Origin: Coprinellus micaceus
Lineage: Eukaryota > Basidiomycota > Agaricomycetes > Agaricales > Psathyrellaceae
Assembly (NCBI GenBank): GCA_951394405.1
Contig: OX596338.1
Span: 2,046,001-2,110,000, forward strand
Direction of reading: 5' to 3'
Length of the DNA stretch: 64,000 nucleotides
Part shown: in pieces, positions 10,001-20,861 of the stretch
Layout: every line of letters begins with the position of its first letter
How positions within the stretch are numbered: position 1 is the stretch's first letter
Made by a program: the position numbers and the translations under genes
Notes under the pieces: generated by a model
The model's input: only the letters and a program-made list of their open reading frames with translations
Database searches by the model: none
Told to the model about the DNA's origin: nothing

Positions 10001-10956
10001 TTCCTCCATATCGGCTGCGGCCTCCTGCTGCTTCACCTTCGTTTCGAGATCGGTGATGACGCGATATAGCCGTTTGAGTTTCTTCGAGAGGGCAGAACTG
10101 GCCGAGTCGTCGGTGGTTTGACTAGGCCGGTCAAATAGGGCAGAGGAAGCCGACGATCCGTCGGTGGTGGATGAGAGAGTGAATGTTGATGACGATATGG
10201 ACGGCGCATACGACGATGCAGAAGATGCCGACATGTGGTCACCAGATAGTTTGGGGGTGGGGGTGGGGCGGTTGGAAGAGGACGAGCCATTAGGGCGGGT
10301 AAGAACAGAGAATCGGACAGGGTCGTCTTTGCGATGGTCAAACAACTGCCGTGACCCTCCGCTGCGCTCCTCTCGGTGCTGCGGGACTCCCTGGGATCTC
10401 GAGCCGTGGGGGTAAGAGCTCCCCGTTGCGTCCGAGAGCTGCTCAGGCTCGGCAGTTCTTCGGATAGGAAGACCGTCGGTGTCGGGGTTGTAGAGCTTGG
10501 AGATGACACCCTTGCCGTGCGAGGACGAGCCTGCCCGTGGAGAATGGCTGGAGATCTTGAGGCGTCGCGAGAACTCTTCATGATCGGCTTCGACGGCCGG
10601 ACGAGGGGTAGCTGGTGGTGGTCTCCGAGGTGACATAGCTGGCCTCGACGACGAAGCCAATCCGGAAGACACCCGAGGCGATCTGTCGGGTCGTGGTGGG
10701 TACAGCGTTGTCGACGAGCTGTGCTGCACTGCAGGGGTACTGGGGGATGGTTCCTGGGTGCGTTCTGCCCGTTCAGGTCGCTCTCGTATCCGTTGGGCTC
10801 TGGAAAGGTAAGGATCCGGCTCGTGTGAGGGTTCAGTGTTAGGATAGGCAACTGGACGCACCCTGGCGGGTTCTTTCTTCGAAGCGCAGCAAATATTTTC
10901 TGGTCAAGATCTGTTGGAGTGGGTTGGGCGTCTCTTGTGGGGGGATTGGGGGCCAT
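7025..10956 (-). CDS. SMG6: SMG6/EST1A-like protein with C-terminal PIN nuclease domain (about 1217 aa)
   Basis: Six exons join into 1217 codons; introns at 10800-10861, 9865-9905, 9125-9183, 7743-7800 and 7105-7162. The N-terminal third is disordered. The middle carries the EST1-type helical-repeat region with the hallmark stretch NIIGRLWTFSFHKILEALRR. The C-terminus is a PIN domain: IVPGYTILVVDTNILLSSL, then ERTMDDLILKAA, then FLSLDRNLRLKARSR, which is only complete after joining the last intron. The three acidic residues expected for PIN endonuclease activity are present at about 1047, 1146 and 1189, so the domain looks active. Known SMG6 proteins cut mRNA in nonsense-mediated decay; fungal EST1 relatives also act at telomeres. 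The start ATG is the one whose exon splices in frame. The 41-nt second intron is notably short. Confidence 0.9.
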
Positions 10957-13830
10957 ATTTGACGGATCACGGGCTCCGGGTCTCCTAGAGCGATGCTGGG
11001 AGAGTTCTGCTGGTTCGAGATGCATGCAGGTGGTGGGGGAGGGAGAGGGAACGAAATAGCACTCAGCAGAGCTGCGCTGGCGCTTAGGAATATGCGCAGT
11101 CCAAGGTGGGCATCCAGTCCGCAGCAGTCCATTAACTTCGATCACATCACGTGCCACCTGCTGCGGCGACGCGACGGTGACCCATCCGGACTCTCCCTGA
11201 TTCCCCTCCCATCTCTGTGTTTTCTGCGGGGGCTGCGCGGCCTGCAAACGGGGAATCCTGCCTACACGGCCACGCCAAGCTCACCGAGCATTGCTGAGGG
11301 CGCACAGCTGTTGCCACTGCTCAGGACCGCCCACAGCGTCGCACTGCCGTCGTCCACCGCTTTTGGTGTTGCTGTCACCATGCTGCCAGCCCCATTCTAG
11401 GGCGAGGACATCGATAACCAGTCGGAATGGTTGCATTGAGATGACAGCTCGGCTAGAACCAGGCCATGCTGGGTTCGGCCACTCAACTTTCCCTGGCAGC
11501 ATCCCAATTCAAGGGCCCCCTTCACATCCACCAGGGTGCGCAGCAGAACCATTCTTGGACCGGCAGATTGGGTACGGACGTCGTGATCGACACATAAATT
11601 AAAACCCTGACTCCTTGGTGCATATCCACGTCGTCTCAATCGCCCTCTTGATGACAACGGTACACCCCTCGACGCTGTGTACCACTACGGAACCAGCAGA
11701 CTCGCCTGGGTTTCTGGGGCGATATGATGCAACAACAGAATCCGGCACCTCTCTAGGACCTCTCTATCGACGCTCTCCATCGGCGGCCGTCCCATTGGAG
11801 TAGCTGCTTATTTACGTCCTCACCTACTCGTGGCTGCCCAATTAGCTCTGAACGTACTCTCGTCCTACCGTTTGCTTCATTTGCACAAGGCATTACCGGG
11901 GTGGCGCACATCCCACTAGGCTATCGTTTGCCGTTCACCTGCAGGCGTTCTGACGCAGCGTCTCAAACAAACTGCACCATCTGTCGGGAGCTAGGAACGC
12001 ACACGACTTTTTTTTTGCTTGACAGTACTCGACGGAACGATAATGCAGCCCTCCGACCTTCTTTTTTTCGGCCTTTCCTCTCCAACGGCCTTAGAGAAGC
12101 CCGTTCTCTGCTGACGCAAGTCCATCGGCGGGCTGACACATCTCGAGTCGAACCCCCAAGAGGCAGGATTGTCTTGGGAGTGACGCGTAGGTATGTACAG
12201 GCCACCAACATTCAAAGGCCTTCTATCTGACCGCAGCTGTTCTGAATCATTCACAGCCATTTGTATCTCCTCATACTTTCCCGAGGGGGCAGCGTGTATG
12301 CCGGACGCCTTACTCTCCATACGAAACTCATGCGAAGTAGCTCCCGACTTCCAGTCACCCGACTTGCTCGGACAGTGACGCGCTTCGCAGGGATGTGACT
12401 CCCGAAACCTATCGATGATGAAGCGCGCAACTCAAAACATGAAATACAGCCAATGGCTTGGCTTGCGTTTTCAATCGAGCGCTTTGACTACCATCCTGGG
12501 ATACTGGTCCTCCCCGTCCGACTCCGGGCTTCGGACTGTGCTTCTAATTGGGTTCGACACATACGCGTACGCAAGCACTACGGCGCTCGGCGGGATCTTC
12601 CCGTTGACTCCATCATGGCCACCGGAATCCTTGGGGATCATCATCCTAGCCCGACGCAGTCATACAAGGGCAAAGGCGCAGCCGCTCTCGTGGCGGCGAT
12701 TGTAGTGCGCTCCCCAAAGCCAAGCCGGAAGTGACCTTTCCGAACCTCTGTGGCGCAGGGTTCCATCTCCCGCTCTACCCAGGGCACTAGCCGGGCAAAG
12801 GGCCCGAATGTATCACAAGTTTGGACTGATCGTTCGCCTTCGATCGGGTTGGATTAAAACCGAGTGGACTATACAAGGATTTTTGGCAAGTGCTGCGGAA
12901 GCGCGGTTGTGTTTGAACCGACTCGCACGAGACTGCCCCGACCCGCGAGCATACACTGCGAGCTGCGTCGCGTGAACCCGGTTAGTCGAACAGATCGCCT
13001 CTCGTTCCCTCGAACTCGAACTTCCGGTTCTTGCCACCGTCCACGTTGACTGGGCGGCCTAACGTCAAACCTTTTAGCCCCGTAGGATCGGTACTGCGCG
13101 TTATGTGTGTACATCCACGGCAAGGCTGTTGCATCTCCGGCTATTTTCGCGAATGTCTAGAGCTCCATGGGAGTGGAACGGGAGTCCGAGGACCCCTCCA
13201 CAGCAAGTGGTTCGTACACGTCTTAGGTCGCAGCTCTATCGCACACGCCCGAAATAGCCTTAAGGCTTATGGCAAAAGCGCAGACTCAGATGAAACGGTG
13301 TTGCGTTCGCGGAGAAGCTTACTGTAGTACCTGGGGTGGCGGGGTTTCTTCTGGGTAAGTTGCATTCATGACGGGCGCTTATTTCTTGCTGCGCGCCCGA
13401 GTCGGGTTGATTGGGCAAATTTTAGTAGTCTTTTACTCAAAGTTATACGTATGTGAAGTCCACCTCTCCGCATACGTCCACCCCCGTATTCATCCCCGGG
13501 TCTCGGGCCTATTGGATCCACAGGCGAGTGATTGAGGACATGAAGACAGGTTATGTTATGGCGACGCCGCAGCCGACAGACTAGTGAAAATTTGGATGGA
13601 AAACTCGAATGGAAGTACCCTAGATGACCTGCTCTGAAATAAGTTTGAACCCTCGTCCAGCCTCGTGTTCTCTTTCCCTTGAACGAACGACCAAGCCGTA
13701 AGGTGAACAATTAAACCCTCGGCGAAGCCCTAAGGTGCGGCCTATTGAATAGGGAATACTGCGCGTTGTGACACTCCTGGAAAGTCAAGCAAATCCCATT
13801 CGGATTATTCCCTTCCAGCCCGCCAGTGTG

Positions 13831-13940
13831 TACGGTTGGCCGGATGTTCATGGTTCGATTTCAGGTGAAAGATCCCGCATCGGCCGTTGCCGAGTCGATT
13901 CCCGCTCCCCCACGAGCGCCTATCTGGGCGAGAACGAGCT
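13831..13940 (+). repeat. Inverted repeat, left arm
   Basis: Begins TACGGTTGGCCGGATGTTCA and continues through GGTTCGATTTC to GGCGAGAACGAGC. The reverse complement of 14510-14628 matches it at a high level, with one extra 12-base block in the right arm. GGTTCGATTTC resembles a Pol III B box, but no complete tRNA fold is visible. The arms enclose about 570 bases. Confidence 0.6.
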
Positions 13941-14509
13941 TTCCGTTAGGCTCCCCGCTCTGCGAGGGCCATATTTCGCATAGATGTAGTATATAGAGCT
14001 TATTTATTTTGCTTTGAAAGGTCAGAAGAGGGGTGAAACAGTCTGGAACGAAAATAAATGGTAACTAACCCCACCTAGGCCTCATGTTCTTCTCCCGGAC
14101 CGACAATGTCTCCAGGGTTCCAATCCTCCTCGCCCTCACTTTCATAGATCCCCGAATGCACCCGTTCCCTTCATAGGAACGTCCTTCTCCAGACCTAAAC
14201 ACCTACAAATATCGCAGCAGCGGTGCTGCAGGTCCTTCTAGTTCCTTAGGCAACTGCCTCCGTAGTTCTACAATGATATAGCGCCGTTTTCATTGAGCTA
14301 CTGCCTTTTCCGGGTGCTCCAAACCCCTTATTTGACCCATGCCACGTCCTATGCACGGGGAAACCATCCTTGAGTGTCTTCAATCCGCATATATTCCCTT
14401 TCACAGGTGTTTCCGCCTCTTTTAAGTCATATAGAACGATTTATTACATCCTACAGGGCCTATATAGAGTGCTAACATCCGTACTTGGTATCCTAGAAGC
14501 CCCGGAGGC

Positions 14510-14628
14510 TTCGTTCTCGCCCGTATAGGCGCTCATGAGGGAGCGGGAACTGGCTCGGCAACGGCCGATCGTGGCTGCGTGCGGGACCTTTCACCTGGAA
14601 TTGAACCCTGAACATCCGGCCAACCGTA
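14510..14628 (-). repeat. Inverted repeat, right arm
   Basis: Read on the minus strand it begins TACGGTTGGCCGGATGTTCA, then GGGTTCAATTCC, and ends GGCGAGAACGAAG. It pairs with the arm at 13831-13940. The B-box-like sequence here is GGTTCAATTCC. It could be two oppositely inserted copies of a short interspersed element or the ends of one larger element. Confidence 0.6.
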
Positions 14629-14904
14629 AGTGTGGGTCCACCCGATGTGTTTGTCGAAAATGGCATGAGTAGCACTCATGACTCAGAAGATCGGAGAGGC
14701 TTATCGGAGGGCAGGAGCCTGGGAATGGTGCAGCAGTTTGAGGAAAGCCAGAAGGTCAAGCGGAACGGAGTGACTACGCCCACGAGGTTGGTTAAGACGT
14801 AAATCTTGGAAGTTCAACTGAGTGTCGAGGCCGAACATGCTCGGGCTCCAACTTGCCATTGAAACCCCACGCCGCTTCGCGCCTATCACCCCCTCCTAAC
14901 TACA

Positions 14905-15330
14905 ATGGATGAGGGAAAGCCTGTGTCTATCAAACCCCTTCACCCGTTCCAGCACGACGAGATGGAAGTCGACGGAGCAAGGCCTTTTGACGCCGTTGAT
15001 TTCATCGCATTGTATCGAATAGCCGAACGAGAAGTCTTCCGCAATCCCACCGACCAGTACTGGGGTACGAGGCTTCGGGAAGCCCAGCAGCAGGTACTCG
15101 AGCCCGTCTGGAGGAGCGGCGCGACTCCAAACCTCGACGGGAGATCTCTCCAGGTCCTTGATCTGTTCATGTGTGTTTTGGAAAGAGAAGGTAAGCCATC
15201 GGCGGGTCTGCGTTGTCCGACCATTGTTAATTTCGTCATCCACTTGTCGACCCAAACTGTAATAGCAGAGTACCGTGAAGAGGAGAGAAGGTGGCTCAAG
15301 CAGGAATTGCAGGCTCCGCAAGAAAAGTGA
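14905..15330 (+). CDS. Small protein of unknown family, tandem copy 1 (about 116 aa)
   Basis: Two exons: 14905-15190 and about 15266-15330, joined GAAG|CAGAGTAC. A NAGNAG acceptor also allows a start at 15269, dropping one residue. The product contains FIALYRIAEREVFRNP, an aromatic-rich helix (DQYWGTRLREAQ) and LQVLDLFMCVLERE, and ends in a charged helix. The next gene (15623-16077) shares this plan: LIALYRIAEREAHRAP, then ..EFWLSRLAYLQ.., then AIDLFISVLDMEG, with the intron at the same place and phase. The two are clearly a tandem duplication. No signal peptide or membrane segment is seen. I do not recognise the family; it looks like a small helical protein. Confidence 0.7.
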   Translation: MDEGKPVSIKPLHPFQHDEMEVDGARPFDAVDFIALYRIAEREVFRNPTDQYWGTRLREAQQQVLEPVWRSGATPNLDGRSLQVLDLFMCVLEREGKPSAGLRCPTIVNFVIHLSTQTVIAEYREEERRWLKQELQAPQEK

Positions 15331-15622
15331 CTGGTCGTCTGAGTCCCGTCCCAACGCGGCCCTTAGAGAGCTTGAATGTCAGAAGATACTTTGGAGTGAT
15401 ATAATATCGTAGCCACCCTCTAATTATAAGGGCCTTCTCACTGGTGTGTAGATGAAGGCAGCAAGACTGTCGACTGTCGACTGGATTCGCTCGACTCCAG
15501 CGTTGGTTGGACTTCAGAAAATACACCGGATCCTACTTGTCAGCATACTTAATGGTAATCCTTAGCTACAACCTTGCCTCAGGCACACCACCATCACCTC
15601 CCACCTCACCTCCCACAGCGCA

Positions 15623-16077
15623 ATGGCGGATCGTGACCCTTCCTCTAGGAGCCACACCGCCGACATACAGGACGGACCACATTTCCATTTCGACTCTTCG
15701 TTCGACACCACCGCGCTCATTGCTTTGTACCGAATCGCTGAGCGCGAGGCACATCGCGCTCCGGCGGACGAGTTCTGGCTTAGCAGGCTCGCATACCTAC
15801 AAGCAGCCCTCAACGATGCCCGAAGACCTGACGTTTTCCCCATACTGAGCGAGTATTCTCAGAGGGCGATTGACCTTTTTATTTCTGTTCTTGACATGGA
15901 AGGTACGCTGCTGTTCCTTCTTGTTATGCCTGTGCACCAAGCTTTTGGACTGCAGTCGCTATCCTGACTCCAACCCCAGGGGAAGAGGAGGTCCGAAGAA
16001 TGACTAAGTTCATGCAAGATGAAGGGCCAGGCCTCGCGGCATATCCACTCATACCGACACATCCCGACCTTGAGTAA
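15623..16077 (+). CDS. Small protein of unknown family, tandem copy 2 (125 aa)
   Basis: Exons 15623-15902 and 15980-16077 (intron gtacgc..ccccag) give 125 residues. It parallels copy 1 at 14905-15330: the core LIALYRIAEREAHRAP aligns with FIALYRIAEREVFRNP, and the intron falls after the equivalent codon (GAAG|GGGAA) in the same phase. The N-terminus (MADRDPSSRSHTADIQDG) and the C-terminal tail differ fully between copies, so only the central 75 or so residues are conserved. No known domain is recognised. The gene sits head-to-tail with copy 1, 292 bases downstream, and 400 bases before eRF1 on the same strand. Confidence 0.7.
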
Positions 16078-16477
16078 TTCTTGAGTCAAGCTTCAAGAGT
16101 CCACTCGCCTTCGACACAAGGAAAAGGATCATCTTGTTCTGACCCTAGTGTTTCGGGTCAACTTCCTGTGGCACGGGGAAGCAACAATGTGGTCGATCTT
16201 ACCGTGTATCTGACTCGATATTAATAGAAAGATTCCTGAGTCCTCAAGAGGGTGCTCTTGAACAAACCTTTTGCCCCTTGTGTCCGGGTTTATCGCAAAC
16301 TGGAGCCCACAAGAGAAGTCGCGGTGACGGATATGGCCTGGAAAGGACACAAATGCAAACACAATCAAAATTACTGACAGTGTGATCGATCTCGTTGTCG
16401 TTGGATCCTCTTCTCCCCTCGTACAATCTCCGGTCGCTACTAGGGCTTTGTGAAGAGCGCATACGCCGTCGCCCACG
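16078..16477. other. Intergenic region, presumed eRF1 promoter
   Basis: 400 bases between the second small gene and eRF1. Expected to hold the eRF1 promoter and 5' UTR. No TATA-like box stands out; no gene supported. Confidence 0.5.
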
Positions 16478-18076
16478 ATGAGCCAGCAACAACCCGATGC
16501 TGCCGAGCAGAATATCCAGATGTGGAAGGTCAAGAAGCTCATCAAGAGCCTTGACTCTGCCAGGGGGTACGTAGGACACCGGCCAGGTTGGCACTATCTC
16601 AGCTAATCGACGGTGTAGAGCTGGAACTTCCATGATCAGTCTTATTATCCCCCCGAAGGTGTGTCACTATTGTCAATAGATGTGGTAGGACTAGGCATTG
16701 ACCAACTTCCTCGTTCCAGGATCAAATTTCCCGCATCTCTGCTATGTTAACACAGGAATACGGAACAGCTTCCAATATCAAATCTCGTGTCAATCGGCTC
16801 TCCGTGCTTGCTGCCATCACCTCTACCCAACAGCGCCTAAAACTCTACAACCGTGTCCCACCAAACGGTCTTGTGCTCTTCGTCGGTACCATTCTAACTG
16901 ATGAAGGTAAAGAAAAGAAGGTTTCGTTCGATTTCGAGCCTCATAAGCCTATCAACACGTATGCCCACCATCCCCGTTCTCTACTGGATCGTCTGATCTA
17001 TTTTACAGCTCCCTGTACCTTTGCGATAATAAATTCCACACCGAGGCGCTCTCCGAGCTACTCGAATCCGATTCCCGCTTCGGATTCATCGTCATGGACG
17101 GTAATGGCACCCTTTTCGGTACTCTCGCCGGTAACACTCGCGAGATTATCCACAAGTTTACCGTCGATCTCCCGAAGAAGCACGGACGTGGTGGTCAGTC
17201 CGCCCTCCGTTTCTCGCGTCTCCGTGACGAAAAGCGACACAACTACGTCCGCAAGGTCGCCGAATTGGCTGTCCAGCACTTCATCACCGCCGACAAAGTC
17301 AACGTGACCGGCCTCGTCCTGGCTGGTAGCGCTGATTTCAAGACCGAGCTCAGCCAGAGTGACATGTTTGACCTTCGCCTTGTCGCCAAGGTCATCAAGG
17401 TTGTCGATGTCAGTTACGGAGGGGAGAATGGTTTCAACCAGGTAAGTTGACCCTTTTATGTTCGGGTGCGGTCGCTCACTCTACGCCACAATCTTATCTA
17501 GGCCATCGAACTCGCCGCCGAATCCCTCGCGAACGTCAAGTTTGTCCAGGAGAAGAAGTTGATTCAAAGGTACTTCGACGAGATCAGCCAAGACACTGGC
17601 AAGTACTGCTTCGGTATCGACGACACCCTCAAGGCCCTCGAACTTGGTGCGGTGGAGACCCTCATTGTCTGGGAGAACCTCGACATCACTCGATATGTTC
17701 TCCGCAATGCCGCTAGCGGTAAGGTTTCGGGGAGCTTAAGCCCAGTGACGCATTGACTAACAGGTTGACAGAGGAAATCATCATCCACGCCAACAAGGAT
17801 CAGGAGAAGGATAGGGAGAAGTTCATTGACAAGTCCACCAGCACTGAGATGGAGAATGCCCATGAGCCTCAGTCCCTCCTTGAGTGGTTCACCGAGAAGT
17901 ACAGGGATTTCGGTGCCAACCTCGAGTTCGTCACCAACAGGTCACAAGAGGGTGCCCAGTTCGTCAAGGGCTTCGGTGGTATTGGTGGTCTCCTCCGCTA
18001 CAAGGTTGACTTCGATACGATGGCTTCCGTCGACGAGGACGACGATGAATTCTTCTCGGACGACGATGTCCTCTGA
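16478..18076 (+). CDS. SUP45: Eukaryotic peptide chain release factor 1 (440 aa)
   Basis: Six exons (introns 16567-16618, 16659-16719, 16959-17008, 17442-17501, 17719-17771) give 440 residues, close to the 437 of other eRF1 proteins. All key motifs are intact: TASNIKS for stop-codon reading, YLCDNKF (the YxCxxxF motif), and [10 protein letters not shown] with the GGQ that triggers peptidyl-tRNA hydrolysis. The C-terminal domain that binds eRF3 ends in the acidic tail [14 protein letters not shown]. The protein recognises all three stop codons in the ribosomal A site and releases the finished chain. For the last intron the acceptor at 17771 is required, as the nearer one at 17763 creates a stop. 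Confidence 0.97.
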
Positions 18077-20861
18077 CGACGTTGTCGGCTCCTGATCGGA
18101 GCCCCATCCCACGATGGTACGTCGGGTGGGGCGGAGGGAAGGTGGGGGTGGCTGGTGGTGTGGAGGCGTAGGTGGTTATGGATGGATGCCTCTGTATGGT
18201 CAGTTGTGGGTGTCCTGGAGGAGATAAACAATATTTCGTCAAGCAGAGGGGGAGATGTAGCGACGGCGCTCCGACGACACTATCCCAGATGTTATCAGCC
18301 ATCTTCGATTCGCCTGGTCAAAATGGCTACTCTCTTCCACCCTGCGGTCTTTCCTGTTAGGTCAGCGGTTCAGCTCATCTTCCCGGACGTCTGCTGACAG
18401 ACCTTTCAGACACTGGAAATTATGTGTTGCTTTCCCGTTTGATTGATCCCTGTGCTCTTGTGTGATTGTTTGTTTTCCAGCTTCTAGATAGTGTATCAAT
18501 AATCCAGGAGTGAATGCACCCTCTTTCGTTCGAGCTGTGAGCGCTAACTTTTCCGTGAAAAGGTCGTGTCGCGTTGCGTCTCATCTGGAAGCAAGATACG
18601 ACCGAGTGATAACAGCGGGCCGGCCCTCATTTCCGTCTCTGGCGCTTTTTTCTTTTTCAGGTGCGTGTGATCGCTCGTTGCAATGTGTTTGTGACGATGC
18701 GCACTCTCTCCCTGTCTCAGATCAGTGAGTGAGGCACTGTGATTCGCGGGAGTATAGATATCCGTTTTCAGCTAATCCTCGCAGAGGAAAGGCATTCTAC
18801 GAAACGTTTCTGTGACGTCGTACTATGTCAGAAAAAAATAAGCCATGGGGCCACCCCGACTCTATGGCGGATTGAGTCCTGGTCTTGCGCGTCGAAACTT
18901 CAAGCGTTTGGTTTCGCAACTTCATTTCTTGCCTCCACATGGCAAACGGCCGCGTAGTGAACAGTTTATCTGGTTGACGTGGAGGCTCCGGCAGCCGGAG
19001 AATCGATAAACTTCCTTCACTATGGGGGATCCTCCTGAGCGCCATCCCTTCGTATGGCCCTTCCTTTGAATTGAAGAAGGCCTGACACTGGAAGTCATTT
19101 GACCAGGGGATGGCTATCGATAGTGACACCGCTTCGTTCGCCATCAAGTCCCACTTGTAGATGCTAGCCCGAAGGCGGGCACGGACCATGGGTCGCGGCG
19201 AACGATGAGAACAACCTTTCGTCTCTGCTGAATTAACGAGCGCCCACTAGGCTGCCCCACCTGGTAGCATACCCCGTCGACCCCTACATGGTTTAACTTC
19301 ATCAAGGAGCACCCCTGGGTATGCCAAGGTCATCATCAATTGATTAGATATGCGTAGATACGACGACTACGGTGGGACGAGCATCACAAGGCTGCCGCGA
19401 GTCAGCCCGAGTCAACAGAACCCAGAGCAGGGTGGACATAATAAGAGTACGCAGCGTCAGCCAGTAGGCAAAGCAGCTTTGTTATCTCCGAGCGTGAAAG
19501 ACGACATACGATGAACCGGCGACTCAACTGTCTGGCACAGTGGACTGTGGTAAGGGTGATGTCCGTATGCGTCCACATAGGGAGGAGCCTATCGTCCGTC
19601 AGAAAGACAATTGAAAGCGGAAAAGATGAAGCGGTGTCCTTGGTCCCACTTTCCATATCAAAACAAGTTTTGTCTATTACCCTCCCGAGGTCGTCTCCTT
19701 TTCTCTCACTCAGCCTACCTTCTTATGATCACCGTACGACGTCGGTTGTCCTGTGAAGGGTGAGCGTAGGTCACACGACGCCCCGCACCCATCCTCGTCC
19801 GACATCCAGCCCAAGTACCCGTACGTACATCTTTCTGGAAAGCTGATGAGGGTTTGAAGCTAGATCAGCAAACACCACAGCCTGTGGATAACGTATGCAC
19901 CTGGCGTGTTCTTTTCCCAAATCGAATAGCGCAAATATCTTATTTTCTTGGCGGTTGATCATGGGTCGCTTCCTATATGCCACAGCGATGCTCGACGAAA
20001 TAGAGTGCTTGGCTCCTCATGACGATACATGATGCGGTCCTCTGCTTCGTTAGGCGCCAACTCCAGTCCCGAGTCCACACCAAATTCTCTCCAGTCTAGA
20101 GCTCCGCAGTATGGTGATGTCGGCGTTGGATGACGTCTCGGGTAGGAATGTTCGTGGTGGTATGCTGCTCGGAGTCATTCAATGGACAGAGCGTGAAATA
20201 ACAGGAGACCCACTTACTGGCCCTTGCATGGAACGGTGGGTTGCATGAACGGAGGATCACAACTAGGCGTTACCTTCATTTCGACTCAGCTCGCGAGGCC
20301 AGAGCGTCCAAAGGTAGCGTAGTCGGAGCCCAGGCCTTCCGACCTGTAAGACCTCTCGGACAACTCCGTTCATTGAGCAGGAGTTCGCTGGATGGGTGCC
20401 TCAGCTAGTGGCACCCTTCCGAATGGTATAGTCATGAGCAACCATCTTGATGGTCTTAAGTGCATTAACCCTTATCAGGATAGTATCCTGCGACCAGTGA
20501 GCGCGAGGAGAGAATGAAGTGAGGATCCATACTTACCAAACTTCATCTCGGCAACTGGGAGGCGCTTCAGCAAAGTCAGATCGAGTGGGAACGATCGGCC
20601 CACTGGCGCAAGGGTAGCTAGGTGGATCGTATCATGTTTCGCGGCAGCAGCCTCACCTGCAGACGCTGGGACCCAGCGCAGTTGATCGATCACCCAATAA
20701 GGTCAAGGTAACTTTACCGATGATAAGGAGGCCCTTGGTCCCCTCAATATAGGTTATCCCATCCCGAGGCAAACCTTCCTGTTCCAAGGGTTCTTCCATT
20801 ACGTTGGGTAACCTAGCCGTAAGTGTACAGTTTATTATATCTTCCGTGGTCCAATGAGAGT
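18077..20861. other. Long intergenic region between convergent eRF1 and glutathione reductase
   Basis: About 2.8 kb with only short overlapping open frames lacking any recognisable domain. The first few hundred bases are probably eRF1 3' UTR. I found no repeat, transposon motif or RNA gene here. Confidence 0.5.

Larger units (their letters stand above)
10957..14904. other. Gene-poor region with inverted repeat
   Basis: Nearly 4 kb without a supportable gene. The open frames present are short, overlap in several frames and show no recognisable domain. The one clear structure is the inverted repeat with arms at 13831-13940 and 14510-14628. I saw no reverse transcriptase, integrase or transposase motif and no clear tRNA. 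Confidence 0.5.

Noticed and set aside
13768..14675. tRNA gene suggested by GGTTCGA-like sequence
   Set aside because: No acceptor stem, D arm or anticodon arm could be folded; the T-arm stem is imperfect. Kept as a repeat instead.
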